Source: Lepas anatifera (Eukaryota > Arthropoda > Thecostraca > Lepadidae). From it: a DNA stretch of 64,000 bases. Position numbers and translations under genes: made by a program. The notes under the pieces were generated by a model. The model was not told the DNA's origin. It worked only from the letters and a program-made list of their open reading frames with translations, and did no database searches. The stretch is taken from contig JAOTON010000897.1 in NCBI GenBank assembly GCA_034440635.1, forward strand, positions 1,302,001 through 1,366,000, written 5' to 3'. Each line of letters opens with the position of its first letter. Positions within the stretch are counted from its first letter, which is position 1. Below, piece by piece: positions 22,343 through 34,025 of this stretch.

Positions 22343-23480
22343 AAGACTAAATGCAAATTTATAAGATGCTTTGTCCCATTCATTGCAGGCACAACACTAA
22401 AATGCGCTTGGAAGTTAGCGAACTCCCTAGTTACGGTACCTGAGCACGCCTATGATATCCTGTATCATATAATACACGGATGGGATCAATACATTCCTAT
22501 TTTTACCCCTCACGTCCATTCTGTAGGCAGTTTATTCACTTTGGAAGAGTTCGAATGTATAACATTGTAGACCTCCATTTTGAGCTCCTGGAACCACCTT
22601 TGGCCAAAAATATATCGAAATACACATCAACTGTCATTCCAAATCTCATTTGGTGTTAAAACTAACACTTCGGTAGCTCAGTTGGTAGAGCGTTGGGCTC
22701 CGGTCCGCTGCTCAGAAGCATGCAGTGGCAGTGCATGTCCAGGCTTGGGATCGGTTCCCCTGAGACGCTCCGGCGCTCAATAGTTTACCCGACGTACAGG
22801 TCGGCTGGCAACTGACTGGTGAGAGGGTGACCTGAGAGGGGTGGCCGTCCCTGTGCTTTGTGGTACGTTAAACTTTGGCTTCTAAATCAACCCTTCATTG
22901 TGGGAATTGCTCGTTCGGGTGGTGGGGTCGGGGTCTCCGTGACAAGTCCCTTGATGACTTTAGTGAGACTCCGACTCCAACAGTCGAACTGAGAACAACT
23001 TGGACAAAATTTATATTAGAAAACTAAATGCATGGTTACAATGCTTTGTCCCATACAATGCACACACAACACTTAAACGAACTTGAGTGCGAGTGAACCC
23101 CCTAATTACGGTACTTGAGCACGCCTATGGCTTCTTATAATCATAATATACACAAATGGGATCAATGCACGGTAATGTTCCCCCCCAGAATATTCTGTAC
23201 GCAATCTTTTTACTTTCGTAGAGTTCGGATAGATGACATTGTAAATCTTCCATTTTGAGCTTCTGGAACCGCCTATGGCCAAAATTATATCAAAATATAC
23301 ATCAACTGTTATCCTAAATCTCAGTAATAACATTCAAACATTACAACTGTCGCCAATTCGCAACGGACAGCTTTATTGTAGGACAAACGCAACGCAGACG
23401 ACAATGCTCGGCTTCCGGATAAACCCCCTAATTAGCGAACCATTGCTCCGCCTCTGGTGCATATATATTTTTAAAATTTC
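22343..23480 (+). repeat. About 345-bp tandem unit split by a SINE
   Basis: ATGCTTTGTCCCAT...GGTAC(C/T)TGAGCACGCCTATG...GAGCT(C/T)CTGGAACC(A/G)CC at 22366-22640 recurs at 23041-23300. A third partial copy (CCCCCTAATTAGCGAACC, 23430 on) follows. Subtracting the inserted SINE gives a period near 345 bp. Confidence 0.55.
22666..23019 (+). mobile_element. tRNA-derived SINE with 8-bp target duplication
   Basis: The tRNA-like head has an A box (GGTAGCTCAGTTGGTAGAGCG, 22672 on) and a degenerate B box (GGGATCGGTTCCCC, about 22747). A body follows that is shared with the reverse copy at 33700-34025 (GGTGAGAGGGTGACCTGAG, GGCCGTCCCTGTG). AAAACTAA at 22658-22665 and 23020-23027 flanks it. The first tandem unit of family B shows the empty site, confirming insertion. 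Transcription would be by RNA polymerase III from a LINE-mobilised RNA. Confidence 0.8.
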
Positions 23481-24399
23481 CAAGGAATATGCACTATTTA
23501 GTTTCAGGAAAAGTCACCAAGTTTCAAGAGCCTATCTCGAACAATCTTGGAGATACTATGGAAAAACCTGAGGGGTGGGCAGAATCAGCCCCAACCTGTT
23601 GAAAATAGGGTTAAGAAACCTAGACATAGCTCTCATATCATTAGAGCTATTGAGATCTGGTAAAGTAAATTTGATAGGAAAATGACACAGCTTTCTCCGT
23701 TATGTGAAACATAATGACCTCCCGCCAGTGGTTTGACCTCCAGGGGGTGCCTCGTGACCTAACATGACCTGAGGTCACGAAAGGTCAGAAAGTAACCTTG
23801 CTGTATTTTCAAATAAAAGCCAGCGACGAGACATACACGATGGCGTTCAATTTAGCGCTCTAGCTTGATTAGGTCAAAAGTTATCGTCAAAATACTTTTT
23901 TTGACCCCTGGTGACCTGTGATGACCTCAGATAGGTCAAAGGCATATATCGCCCCTGGTATCCGTGAAGTGTGGTTAAGAATACTTTCTGAGAAATCTGA
24001 ATTTTTGCAATCATTTTTGTCACTTAAAGATCATAAGAGCGCTGTTCCCATGCTTTTTTCTATGGGAGAAGTCACCTCGTGACCTGACCGCAAGTCACAA
24101 AATCGAAAAATCCCATATATACATTGCGTAGACCCTGGAAGGGTCATCAAGTGCAGAAAGTTTCAAATCGACCACCTTATAATTGTAGCTATGTTAGAGC
24201 TCAAAAGTTAAAGTGATGTGACCCTGGTTGACCTCACCTGGTGACCTGACCTAGTGTGACCCGGGGTAAAAAAATTCAGGAATGGGGGAAAATGATGGCG
24301 TGAGAGGGAGACCCCTCAAACACGACGCTGCGCTTCGTCGTTTTTCTTTTATTTTGCAAAAGCCTCAGGGCGCCATCGATGGCCCCCATGGAACCAGGT

Positions 24400-24453
24400 T
24401 TAACCCTCGCCCCACCGGGGGGCCATCGATGGCCCCCGTGGAACAAGGTTTAA
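24400..24453. repeat. Duplicated family C terminus
   Basis: A 50-bp block from TTAA 24400 (CCCTCGCCCCACCGGGG, GGCCATCGATGGCCCCCGTGG) to TTAA 24450 repeats the right end of family C copy 1. It is either a solo terminus or an end-to-end duplication. Confidence 0.6.
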
Positions 24454-24975
24454 CTTGTATTCTGTGCGAGGTCGACTTCTACGCCCTGATATGATGAAGT
24501 GCTGGAAAATATTGAATAGAAATTATTGCCTGACTTGGCATCATTGGAGCACTGCCCGCTCAGCCTAATTCCACTAAAATGTAAATGCTACAGGTCATTG
24601 CAACATAACATGTGTACAGAGGCCCAGTGCCGACGTTAGAAAACTGTCATTCTCCATAGGGTGTGTGCGGATGGGAAACTGCCTGGAGAAGTGATTTATG
24701 CACTTGAACTGCTTAGCTTCAAGGGCTTACGCTGCGGGTCTATTCGGGAATAGACTTTGTAAGTTCATCTAAGCTGGACTTTCCTAGTCTCTGTTGAACT
24801 TTTTGAACCTAGTCTCTGTTGAACTTCACCTATTTTTTTCAGTTGGTAGGCTACCTGTGCTTTGTTAAATACGGTGTCCGATTGCAGTTCACCTGGCTGA
24901 TTCATTGCAATGTTGCCAAGTTCAGTAATCCAATGTGATGAAACTTGAACCTATGGTATGTTGGACTGGCGCGTC
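24454..24975. other. Unassigned spacer
   Basis: No gene. Contains a short direct repeat CCTAGTCTCTGTTGAACTT (24784 and 24809). Confidence 0.35.
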
Positions 24976-25865
24976 TTAACCCTAGGCCCACGGGGCCATC
25001 GATGGCCCCTAAGGTTTTCCGGGATAGCAGAAAACGACGAGGCGCAGCACCGTGGTTGAGGGCTCTACCTCTGACTGCATTATTTTCCCACATCCTGAAA
25101 TTTTTACCCCGGTCCCAGGTCGGTCACCGATGAGGTCACAGGTCACCTACTTCACCTTTAGGCTCTGTAAGAGCTACATTTAAGTTGATCGATTTGAACT
25201 TCCTCACTTCATAACCCCTCCGGTCTACAGGTGTTATCCGGGATTTTTCGATTTCGTGCCCTGAGGTCAGGTCACGAGGCGACCTCTCCCATTGGAAAGC
25301 ATGGGGAAAAGTTGTTTCATGATATAAAAGCCACAAAATGATTGCAAATACTCAGGCTGCTCGAACAACGTTTTGGACACCTTTCGATCCCGGGGTCTAT
25401 TTGCTTGACTTTAGGTCATCCAAGGTCACCGAGGTCAAAACGTATTTTGACAATACTCTACCTATTGAGCTAGCGGTGAAACAAACACATCGTGTTTGTC
25501 TTGTCACTGGCTTTCATTTGATATACGGAGGTCCTTTTGACCTTCTGACCTCGGTCATATTAGGTCACGAGGTACCTCTGGAGGTCAACCACTGGCGAGG
25601 TCTTTACGTTCCACATAGCGAGTACTGCAATTTGCTATCAATGTACTTTACCGGCCTCATAGCTCTATGACATAGAGTTATGCCCATTTGTTAATTTGAT
25701 ATTTGTGAAAATAGCCGATCTCGACCTATTTGACCTCTGGAGGTCAAACCATTGACCTGGCACTAAAACATGGTACTTACTAATTACGCAGCTTTCTATT
25801 GCTTTGGATTTGCGCTAACGCCCATATTTTCATTGGGCCATCATGGCCCCCGGTACCCTGGTTAA
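24976..25865 (+). mobile_element. TTAA-flanked family C element, copy 2
   Basis: TTAA at 24976-24979 and 25862-25865, with ends carrying GGGGCCATCGATGGCCCC and GGGCCATCATGGCCCC. The interior follows the same order as copy 3, with many single-base losses relative to it. Clusters of AGGTCA/TGACCT occur at 25130-25150, 25262-25285, 25415-25440 and 25535-25590. Non-coding. Confidence 0.7.
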
Positions 25866-26515
25866 AGTGTGGTTTTCATTTTCACTCTGACTTTCCTTTA
25901 TACCTTATTCCTCTGTGGTAAAAGGAAACAAATCAGGTAAGAAATCATCTAAGGAATATTTATTTTCACGAATGTCTTCCTACAGCGCATAGCCTCATAA
26001 GCTCTATTTTGGCATGCAAGAACTAGCAAGGCCATATCGTGGGCAATATTCCTGGAAAATTGACATGGCTCGGCTGGAATCTCGGTTTGAGATGTAGATC
26101 GTTTCTGCCGTTCACCAGCACTGGGGGCTCAACATTTACGGGCCAGAGGATGGGCGCCCCCGACTTACCACTGCATTCTCCCCTTGCGCTCATCGTCGAA
26201 GTCGATGTAATAGATTATTTGGAATCCATCCCATGACATGAGGTGTTAAACATTTAGAATTAATGGTGTATTTAAATTATTTGTCTTCGCTTATTGTAGC
26301 GCAGAAAGGAAGGTATGCTTTCTTGAATTTAGCTTTATCTATCTTGTCAGTTTTGAGACCGCTTGCTAACAAATTGGACAGAACCATCTATTAGCGTTGC
26401 TACTGAAAAAAGAGGGGCCCGGGCCAGTGGATCTTTAACTTCTTAATGAAAACCGAATTTATCATCGAGAAACCAAAATTCGTCGGATTTGGGCTCCTTT
26501 CACACTGCCGACATA
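25866..26515. other. Unassigned interval
   Basis: No gene or repeat recognised. Confidence 0.3.
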
Positions 26516-26520
26516 CTCAC

Positions 26521-26551
26521 ATCTCTCTCTCTTCTCTCTCTTCTCTCTCTC

Positions 26552-26595
<44 letters not shown>

Positions 26596-26596
26596 G
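26521..26596. repeat. (CT)n microsatellite
   Basis: Nearly pure CT repeat with a few TTCTCTCT interruptions. The SLSLSL open frame across it is an artefact. Confidence 0.9.
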
Positions 26597-26599
26597 TCC

Positions 26600-27439
26600 G
26601 TCACTGATGGGAGTATCTCGCTCTGCTGTTGCATTTCCCGCTATCATATGCTCAAACATTACCGGAGAGGACCTCGCGGAATGGGAGCGACGGCCCCATA
26701 AATACCCGGCGAATTACCCCAGTCCTGCTACATGATTCCACCACATGGCCCTACAGTGGAGACAGCCAGGGCTATACATGCCCCTGATTCCAGGGAAAAC
26801 GTTAATAGTGTCACCATGAGAACGGAAGCTATCAGGAGATTGGAGCGTGGCTCGGCTCGTCCTTCGGGACTGGGCCGACTGCCGCTCGCCTCGCTGGGTG
26901 GATGTGTCTGAACCGAACTTTTATGGATGGTTAAAGGCTTTGGTTGGTATTTTTAGTCTCGTAAATCAAGCTCTGGCACTCCAGTGGTTTATGGCCGTGT
27001 CATGATTTTTTTACGTTGAATCTCAGGACACTCTTCAGAAAAGTTATTACGTGGGCATAATCTAAACCGTTTAGTATACGTGATTGTCAAATTTTACCAT
27101 TGCTTTCCGTTCTCTCGCTTCATTCATTTTGAACATATTCTTAGATAAAGGTTTGCTTCGTGAATACTTCATGTCTCTACACTAATGATGTTGACTTTTA
27201 GCCGAAAACCACGTGAAGAACATATCGTGTGGAATTCAACAGTCGAGATGGAGTTTAAAACAAGCTGCTCGAATTCCAGCTGCAACCAGGGCCCTTAACG
27301 TAAACGGGCCTTAACGTAACAGCTCTCTGATCCTGCCTAGGCATCCAATAACAAGGGGACACATCAAGTTTATAATAAAAGTGTACCGAAAAACGTGTAC
27401 AACCAATCCAGTGCCGGCACTCGAATCTTACACATAGCG
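26600..27439. other. Unassigned interval
   Basis: No gene or repeat recognised. Confidence 0.3.
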
Positions 27440-27960
27440 ACGATATCAGAGATTAGGAACCAGATCTGACTTCATCGGAGCTTTTGGATACTGCTTGAGA
27501 CCCAGTGACTGCAGTAACGAACTGAATTTCATCCACAACAAAATTCACAAACATGACTACCCATTATCGTTCATCGACTCTGTGATTACGAAAACCAGAG
27601 CGGATCTCAAGCTTAAGGCTCGCTCTCTTCCTGCGCCCCCCCTCGACTCGAAAAATACAGGAAAGCCCTCCACCCGTGTCTCCGTACCTTTGACAGGGAA
27701 ATATTTCTACCAGCTCAAGAGGGAAGCCAGAAGGATTGGTCTAAGACTTGTGTCAAAACCACTACTCACCGTGGGATTCTTATTGTGCAGCAAGGCCAAA
27801 CACTAGCTAACTACGTCACAAAACAGAAACGTTGTATACTTCATCGCATGTTCCTGCAAGATAGGAGGTGAAAATTTGATGTATGTACATCGGAGCGACC
27901 GACCGAGAAATACAGTCTCGAGTGCAAGAACATCCCAACAGCTGGAGAGCACAAGTAGGG
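27440..27960 (+). pseudogene. Penelope-like retroelement remnant
   Basis: Penelope-like elements pair a reverse transcriptase with a C-terminal GIY-YIG nuclease. An open frame around 27495-27806 reads SNELNFIHNKIHKHDYPLSF, like the region C-terminal of the reverse transcriptase core in these elements (helical segment then NGYP..FI), and later VSVPLTGKYFYQLKREARRI. After a frame change, 27829-27920 reads NVVYFIACSCKIGGENLMYV, which resembles the Y-x-C-x-C...YVG/YIG start of the nuclease. The upstream reverse transcriptase core is absent, so this is a 5'-truncated relic. Assignment is by remembered family pattern, without a search. Confidence 0.55.
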
Positions 27961-27990
27961 GAGAGTGGGGTATGATGCCCAGCCCCCTCC
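27955..27990 (+). mobile_element. DNA-element terminus, GTAGGGGAGAGTGGGG type
   Basis: GTAGGGGAGAGTGGGGTATG and following ATGCCC match the reverse complement of the sequence ending at 35250 over about 25 of 26 bases. A decayed third copy starts at 38433. It may be a MITE or transposon end; the relation of the two ends is unclear. Confidence 0.45.
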
Positions 27991-28261
27991 AAAGTTAGTT
28001 GGCAGCAATATACTGTTACGGCGTACAAATGCGACTGCTCCATAGGGCATACGTGTTAAATTGCTCATTTTCAACCACGTGCTAGCCAAAGTCTATGACT
28101 ATTGGAAGAAAAATAACGTCGTCATTGGAAGGCCTGTTCCCTGCCCTTTCCACTTTCCATTTGGTATTTTTATGTCAGATGTACATAAATGCCTAAAAAA
28201 ATCGATTTCCGAGAACCATGCAAATGTAAGCCGCAAATTTCCCGGCGTACACCCCGTACGC

Positions 28262-28395
28262 CGGCGGTCGCGTATCGCAGCGGTTAGAGCGATGGTCTAG
28301 AAATCAGACGATGGTGAGTTCGAATCCCAAACTCGGCTTCGGCTTTTAACCACTGGGGTGGAACACTGCGAGTGATATGGTTGTTTTTTTTTAAT
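28262..28395 (+). mobile_element. tRNA-Ser-like SINE
   Basis: GCAGCGGTTAGAGCGATGG (A box region) and GAGTTCGAATCCC (B box) have tRNA spacing. CTAGAAA between them resembles the anticodon loop of tRNA-Ser(AGA). The stem is imperfect and an unrelated body ending in T9 follows, so this is a SINE head and not a working tRNA gene. Confidence 0.55.
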
Positions 28396-28625
28396 CAAGG
28401 GAGTGCTTAGAACTCTTCGTGAGCATTCAGATGTTTCACTACATGACCAAAGATAGAGCTGCCACTTTGTTACCCACTTGCCAAATTGGGAGAAGCGGAC
28501 AATATGGAATACCAACGGGGCAAAGCAAGGAATGTCAGTAGTCATCTAATAATAATAATAATTGTCCGGCTTAATGACACACCAACCGCCAATAGAGGAG
28601 GCAGCATGGTTCCCTGTTTCGTTTT

Positions 28626-28725
28626 TGGTTATAATTCCCTTTCTGACCCGCCCCTGCTGATTTTTTGTATCATTTTGGTTATAATTCCCTTTCTGACCCG
28701 CCCCTGCTGATTTTTTGTATCATTT
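28626..28725 (+). repeat. 50-bp perfect tandem duplication
   Basis: ATAATTCCCTTTCTGACCCG starts at 28631 and again at 28681. Both units run through CTGATTTTTTGTATCATTT without a mismatch, indicating a recent event. Confidence 0.85.
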
Positions 28726-28805
28726 GGGGCGCCTGGACAATATTTGGGCTGTTAGCGAAACCGTTTCAAACAACACCGACTAATATAACAATGATAATAA
28801 AACGT

Positions 28806-29069
28806 CATAGGCGGATCCAAGGGGCGGGCAAGGAGGGCACGTTTTCTCCCCCATGATCGACCCTCAGCACCCCCTGAAATGATCACGGCGCCCCCATGAA
28901 ATGTCGCTTCCCACCCCTTCCCCTCTCCCCCAGGATGCGAAAATCGGCACCCACCGATAAGATTTTGCGCCCATCTGATAGGTTTTGCCCGTCAAAAATG
29001 GCGACCCCGGACCGGATGGCGCCCCCCTCGGGAAGGTGCCCCCGATCGGCAATCCTAGATCTGCCTATG
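28806..29069. mobile_element. hAT MITE with perfect 8-bp target duplication
   Basis: Termini are CATAGGCGGATCCAAGG at the left and GATCTGCCTATG at the right (inverted repeats). TAAAACGT at 28798-28805 and at 29070-29077 flanks the element exactly. An 8-bp duplication with these ends indicates the hAT superfamily. The 264-bp interior is non-coding and shares blocks (GCGAAAATCGGCACCCA, GTCAAAAATGGCG) with the cluster at 46.5-47.1 kb. Confidence 0.8.
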
Positions 29070-29690
29070 TAAAACGTCACCAGGGAAAGAGGGAATTTCT
29101 GAAATTGTCTCTGGTCAAATACCAATGGATGAAAAAGGCATCTCTGACCGAACTACTTTCTTAAATATAATAAACGCACGGATGAACTCTGGAAATTTTA
29201 GGACCAATACCTGTCCTCAATTTACCGTGTCTGCGTAAAACTGCGTAGATAGTGATAATCTGCAATTTTTACACGACGGTACTTTTTTGGATTTCCACGT
29301 TTGCGGGGAAAACATGATTTTTTAGATGCCTCAAATAAAACTTTCAATACGTTTTTTCATAAAGATGACACGGGAATTGTTCTATGTAGTCTGGCGATAA
29401 CTTCGCTTTTTCACGAAGCGGCAAGAAACTCGGCAAGAAATGGAAGCAAACTTAGTCTTAAACCAACATCCAATCATCAAATTAGAAATATACTTGACCA
29501 AAATCTGAAGGACATTGGACAAACTCCCTGCATCCACCTGGGGCCCTGGACCAACCCTCCCTGGATCCGCCTACGTCAACCAGAATGCAAAAGTTCAGGC
29601 ACCTGCGATTTTTTCACACTGCAAACATCCGCATTCAAAAGATACCATCTGAATGCAATATCTACTGATCACTCATAGATAGCTTCCGTG
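29070..29690. other. Unassigned interval
   Basis: AT-rich. An open frame at 29301-29678 encodes nothing recognised. 29540-29575 (GGGGCCCTGGACCAACCCTCC, GGATCCGCCTACG) looks like a MITE end. Confidence 0.3.
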
Positions 29691-29991
29691 CAGTAGTGGA
29701 TACGAGGCAGAGGGCTAAGGCCTCAAGCCCCCCTCCATGTTTAAGTGCCTATAGCTAATGCATAGGCGGAGACTGATGATAATTTGAGTTTTAGGGCACT
29801 TCAGCTGGAGAGGCTATATGTGTTCGTCTGTAACGCATTACATCATTCCGTCATTCCAAGATTGGTTTTATTAGCTAGACTGGCATATACAGAGAGTGCA
29901 TAGGCGGAGACTGATCTGAGGCGTTGGTGGGTGGTGGTCGAGTCCACTAGCCCCCCCCCCACCTCAAAATGAAGTCCTGGATCCACCACTG
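29691..29991. mobile_element. hAT-like MITE, about 300 bp
   Basis: CAGTAGTGGATACGAGG at the left is the inverted counterpart of CTGGATCCACCACTG at the right. The 8-bp flanks CTTCCGTG and ATTCCACG match only partly. GCATAGGCGGAGACTGAT occurs twice inside (29760, 29898), a direct repeat of about 137 bp spacing. Confidence 0.5.
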
Positions 29992-32900
29992 ATTCCACGC
30001 AAGTGTATTGCCAAATGTCACAATGCGGTCTTCCTAGCACACACAATAATTATCCAAATATCTTCAATATTTGATTAACCACCCCACAACGCCGCCAATT
30101 GCTCCAGTAAGGACTATAATAACTTCCTCACACTCGTAAACAATAATCATAAAGTGACCAACGAAATACGGCTCAAATACCAAACTAAATAGTTTTTCAC
30201 TTTCTTGCTTTTCAACTACATTTTATCGTTTCATGAGGACATTTTTTTCGTTTTTAAGGACGTTTTTCGTTTTCTCCTTTTGCGTAGTTTAGCTTGCCGA
30301 ATACATTTCAATGGCGCAAACTTGTTTGCAGTGACTAAAAAATGAAAACAACTCATTAAAAAGTGTGCAGTGTAGTCAGTACTTGAAATTCTAAAAGGAA
30401 AAAGGAAAACCCCAGACCAGGATCAAAAGCTAAAACCCACCCAGTACACTGCAGAGACACTGCTAGAATGAGCAAAAAAAAATGAACGCGAAGGGACAGT
30501 GCTTTGCAGACAGTGCTGTACTTTTGCCACGGAAAATCGGTGCAAAAGCACAGATGAGACGTGGCATGGTCTGTGCATAGACTAAAACTGTGTGTGTGAG
30601 TGTGTGTGTGAACTAAAACTCCATGTCTAGAACAAAGCTACAATGAAGGAAACAAAAAGGCTAAGCAGAGTGCGGATAAGGATAACAATTAGCTAAAAAA
30701 ATCAGGAAAGGGTAAAACTCAATGTTTCGGTCCAAGAAAATCTTCAGGTGAACTACACCTGCATGCAACTATATGCATCTAGACAAAACTACATGCATCC
30801 CTCTTGCAATGCAGCTAAAAATGTGCACACACACAATCCCAACTTGGCAAGACTAATCAGCTTGGGGAATTGCACTTAGATTGAATCCCACTATGTCCAA
30901 GTGGGATATCAGTTCTGGTTCAGTACCCACTGACAAAATATTCAAATTTTCTGTCAGGAGTCCTGCTATTCTGCCAACTTTTGCAGCTCATTATAAACAT
31001 ATCAAATTTAGTACCTAGTCCTACCTAACTGTTTTTTTTCTCATCTATTTCTTAACTAATTTGTAACTTAAAGGCTCAGTTTCCATGGGCTAGAGGCGAT
31101 TCAGATAGACCTGAGAATCAGGATACAGCAATTACGGTTTCGATGGCACTTTGGCTGGATACAAAAGGATCTGTAACCAATAGAACACTTCAATCTTGAA
31201 TTTGTCAACATTTCTGGTACACCATTCAAGTTTTCTTTCACTCTCCCTTCACATATGTTTAAAGTTTTGTTTAAGGGTTAGCTGTTCTGTTGATGAATTT
31301 TGTTAATGATTTTTTTCTGAAGTGTTGATACAATTTTGTTTTGTTTAGTTTTGTCTAATAAAAAAGAAAGTTATACCCTCTCCAGTCAACTCTCCTTTAT
31401 CTCTGCACTGTAAGGGAAATCTTTACCATCACAATGCCAAATCCTGCCAGATCTTGTTGGATGTGGATTTACAAGAATTGGATTGAAAATGGTTACCATT
31501 GCCAAAACCCCTAACCATATTGATTGCATCCGAAAACTATGTGTGGCCACGCTCGACGATGAATAGAAACTGAGACTATTTCTTACACCTATAAAAAACA
31601 AGTACTGCAACTCAATAACCTGCAAAGTCACTCTTAGAAGTTAAGCAATCTTGACAGCTGGAAATAGCTCACTGCTGGTACCCAAGACGCATCACATATG
31701 GAAGTTTTCACAAGTTAGCGTCTCAAGAAATCACACTTAATAAGTTTTTGGATCACAGCTGCAACAGGACCAGAAAAATACAATTTTCTTTTCCACGTCA
31801 GAAAGAATTTTTGGATTACTCAATGCTGCCTTGATATCAGAGTCCACATCTAGGAGAACACACCAAAAACAAGGAATGTGTTCCAGCGTACACTACAGTT
31901 GATGCTGCAGCCGCTCAACAAAAAACACTACTGAAACCTTGCACAGGTTTAACTGATTTCATCTCACTTCATCTCTATTTTGGTTTACAGAGAGCAATAT
32001 AGCTGTTGCTAGTCTTCAAACTAAAGCAAACCAGGCAATCAGAGTTGTTAGGTAACCAAAATCATTCAGTGTGGAGTCAGAATACAAACTTACCTGCCTA
32101 GATTGAACTTTTGACCAAGAACTCAGGAAGGAAGGAAGGCTTCTCCACAAATTGGACTCCAGTCACTTGTTTTAACAAGCTGCAAGAACTCACTCTATTT
32201 AGTGAGTTCCTTTTTTGGCACACAAATATGGGCCAACACGCAGTCAGTATCTTGACTTTTGAGAACAAAAATACCTTTTCCTTAAAAAAAGATAAAGGAG
32301 AGAGGGTTCAAACTGACTGCAATCAATCTCGGTAAGTTTTCGTAACTTAATTCACATCTGCTGCAAACCAAACTGTCTAATAAATAGCTTTGCAACAAAC
32401 CAAATGCGCCCGATACCTAATTGTTGTCAATTTCTATTGAAAACTGAATGAACAAAAAGCGCAGAGTTTGCCGCTATTTTGGAGCGCCCATATTTAGTCT
32501 TAGTTTGGAAGAAATTTGGAAGAATCTACCAGTTTCTCCTAAATGATGGAGACAAAAATACATTTGATTTTCTTTTTTGAGCTTTTAGCTGCTGTTTCAT
32601 CATGTTCGAGCCATTTATTAATTTTGAAGAGAAAATTGTGGCAATACAGCGATATTTTTGCATTTTTTATCTGCTTATCTAGCGGCTTGCACTACTAGAC
32701 TTTGGTGTACCCGTCCTCTATTACCCTGATGATGCCCAGGGTTTAGGGAAATCCGGATTATAGAATAACCGCGGTATGAACAGCGCTGCTTTATATGCCA
32801 AGTCGTAGCATGATCATTTATCTCCCTTACAGTGTCGATGAAATTGCTGATAATTATCACATTATCTAACTATTATGATTTTACTAGAGGCTTGCAAAGG

Positions 32901-33690
32901 GGCGTCTTACCCCATCGGGTGGGTAAGACGCCCCTGGGGCTTGGTAAGATGCCCCACCTCTGGGAATCTTACCCCATCTTGGTCTATCGTTGATTAAGTA
33001 GCTTTTTCGTAGTTCCTAGCTTCATTAGTAATCATTTAAGTATTATTCAGGAGTCAGAGTGTATTTAGAAGCGTCCACGCACATTGATAAAACGTGTAGG
33101 TGGTTTTTCACGTTTCCACATCACATGAAAAAACAAATTTACTAAAACTAACGATAAAAACCAAGGATAAAAGTATATCATAACATAATTTAAAATCACA
33201 CACTCATACAAACAACGAAGTACGAAACGAAGTAGGTAAACTGGTACGAGGTTTCTGAGAACCTCCCCTAAATCCCCTTACCTTGTCTTTTCTGTGTTCC
33301 CTATGTTTCAATTCCCCATTTTAAAAGAAACATGAGCCAGAAGTTGTTAAGTACAAAAACATTCACTTCAGACAGTAAAAATGGCTTGTGATGACTCGAA
33401 GCTTCGTCCCACTAACCATCACAGGCTCCCAGTCTATCATTTATGGCGCACAGCCACCTTAGCTTTCTCGTCAAGGCACACTGGCCCAGCCTTCCCAGGC
33501 AGTGCACTCTATCCATTATTTGCACGAGAGAACAAAACTCACTCCGCAGATGAGATATCTGGTATCGTCATGCCCACTGTCTTTCTTCCCTTATACAGCT
33601 TTTGCCTGCCTCGTCCTCGTCTTTTTAGATACATTTGCTTTCGCAGCCCCTTTTACTAGTCTGTCTTCCAAAGCCTTTTTTAGATGCATG
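29992..33690. other. Long AT-rich interval without recognised genes
   Basis: No coding sequence with family resemblance. 30570-30850 repeats ACTAAAACT/AGCTAAAA/CAAAACTA motifs at irregular spacing, and a short (GT)n lies at 30589-30611. 32893-32985 contains GGGGCGTCTTACCCC, GGTAAGACGCCCC and GGTAAGATGCCCC, related to the terminus ending at 35250. Confidence 0.35.
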
Positions 33691-33699
33691 TTGTTGCAA

Positions 33700-34025
33700 G
33701 TGCGGCTTTTGGAGTCGGAGTCTCACTAAGGTCATCAATAGAGTTGTCGTGGAGACCCTAGCCCTACCATCGGAGTGAGCAACGCCTGTAATGAAGATTT
33801 AATTTAAAAGTCAAAGTTAAACGTCCCACAAATCACAGGGACGGCCGCCTCGCTCAGGTCACCCTCTCACCAGTCAGTTGCCAGCCGACCTACGTCGGGT
33901 AAACTATTGAGCGCCGGAGCGTCTCAGGGGAACCGAACCCAAGCCTGGACATGCACTGCCGCTGCATGATTCTGAGCAGCGGGCCGGAGTCAAACGCTCT
34001 ACCAACTGGGCTACCGGGATGGCAA
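33700..34025 (-). mobile_element. tRNA-derived SINE, reverse copy
   Basis: The reverse complement begins CCCGGTAGCCCAGTTGGTAG (A box) near 34020. It continues with the same body as the SINE at 22666: CATGTCCAGGCTTGGGTTCGG, GGTGAGAGGGTGACCTGAG, GGCCGTCCCTGTGATTTGTG, AGTGAGACTCCGACTCCAA. Its B-box region (GGGTTCGGTTCCCC) is closer to a tRNA consensus than in the other copy. Confidence 0.75.

Larger units (their letters stand above)
21759..23614 (-). mobile_element. TTAA-flanked family B element, copy 2
   Basis: TTAA at 21759-21762 and 23611-23614. Left end CCCTATTTCCATCGGGCTCC matches the complement of the right end of copy 1 (2918-4146); the right end is GTTGAAAATAGGG. It contains a hAT-like piece (about 22083-22318), a tandem unit of about 345 bp in more than two copies, and a SINE. 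Confidence 0.7.
21515..24403 (-). mobile_element. TTAA-flanked family C element, copy 1 (nested host)
   Basis: TTAA at 21515-21518 (GCCGCGCCCCACC inside) and 24400-24403 (preceded by CCATCGATGGCCCCCATGG). It is the reverse of the copies at 24976 and 35577: AACTCCGAATTTATG, GACCTCCAAAGGTCA, GACCTGAGGTCACGAAAGGTCA, AATCGACCACCTTATAATTGTAG. Family B copy 2 (21759-23614) is inserted in it at a TTAA. It ends in terminal repeats containing the palindrome GGCCATCGATGGCC. Dense AGGTCA/TGACCT. No coding sequence. Confidence 0.7.

Noticed and set aside
22671..22760. Genuine tRNA gene
   Set aside because: A and B boxes are present, but no cloverleaf closes and a shared SINE body follows, with a second copy at 33700-34025.
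28273..28340. Functional tRNA-Ser gene
   Set aside because: The anticodon stem and acceptor stem do not pair properly, and a SINE-like body with a T run follows.
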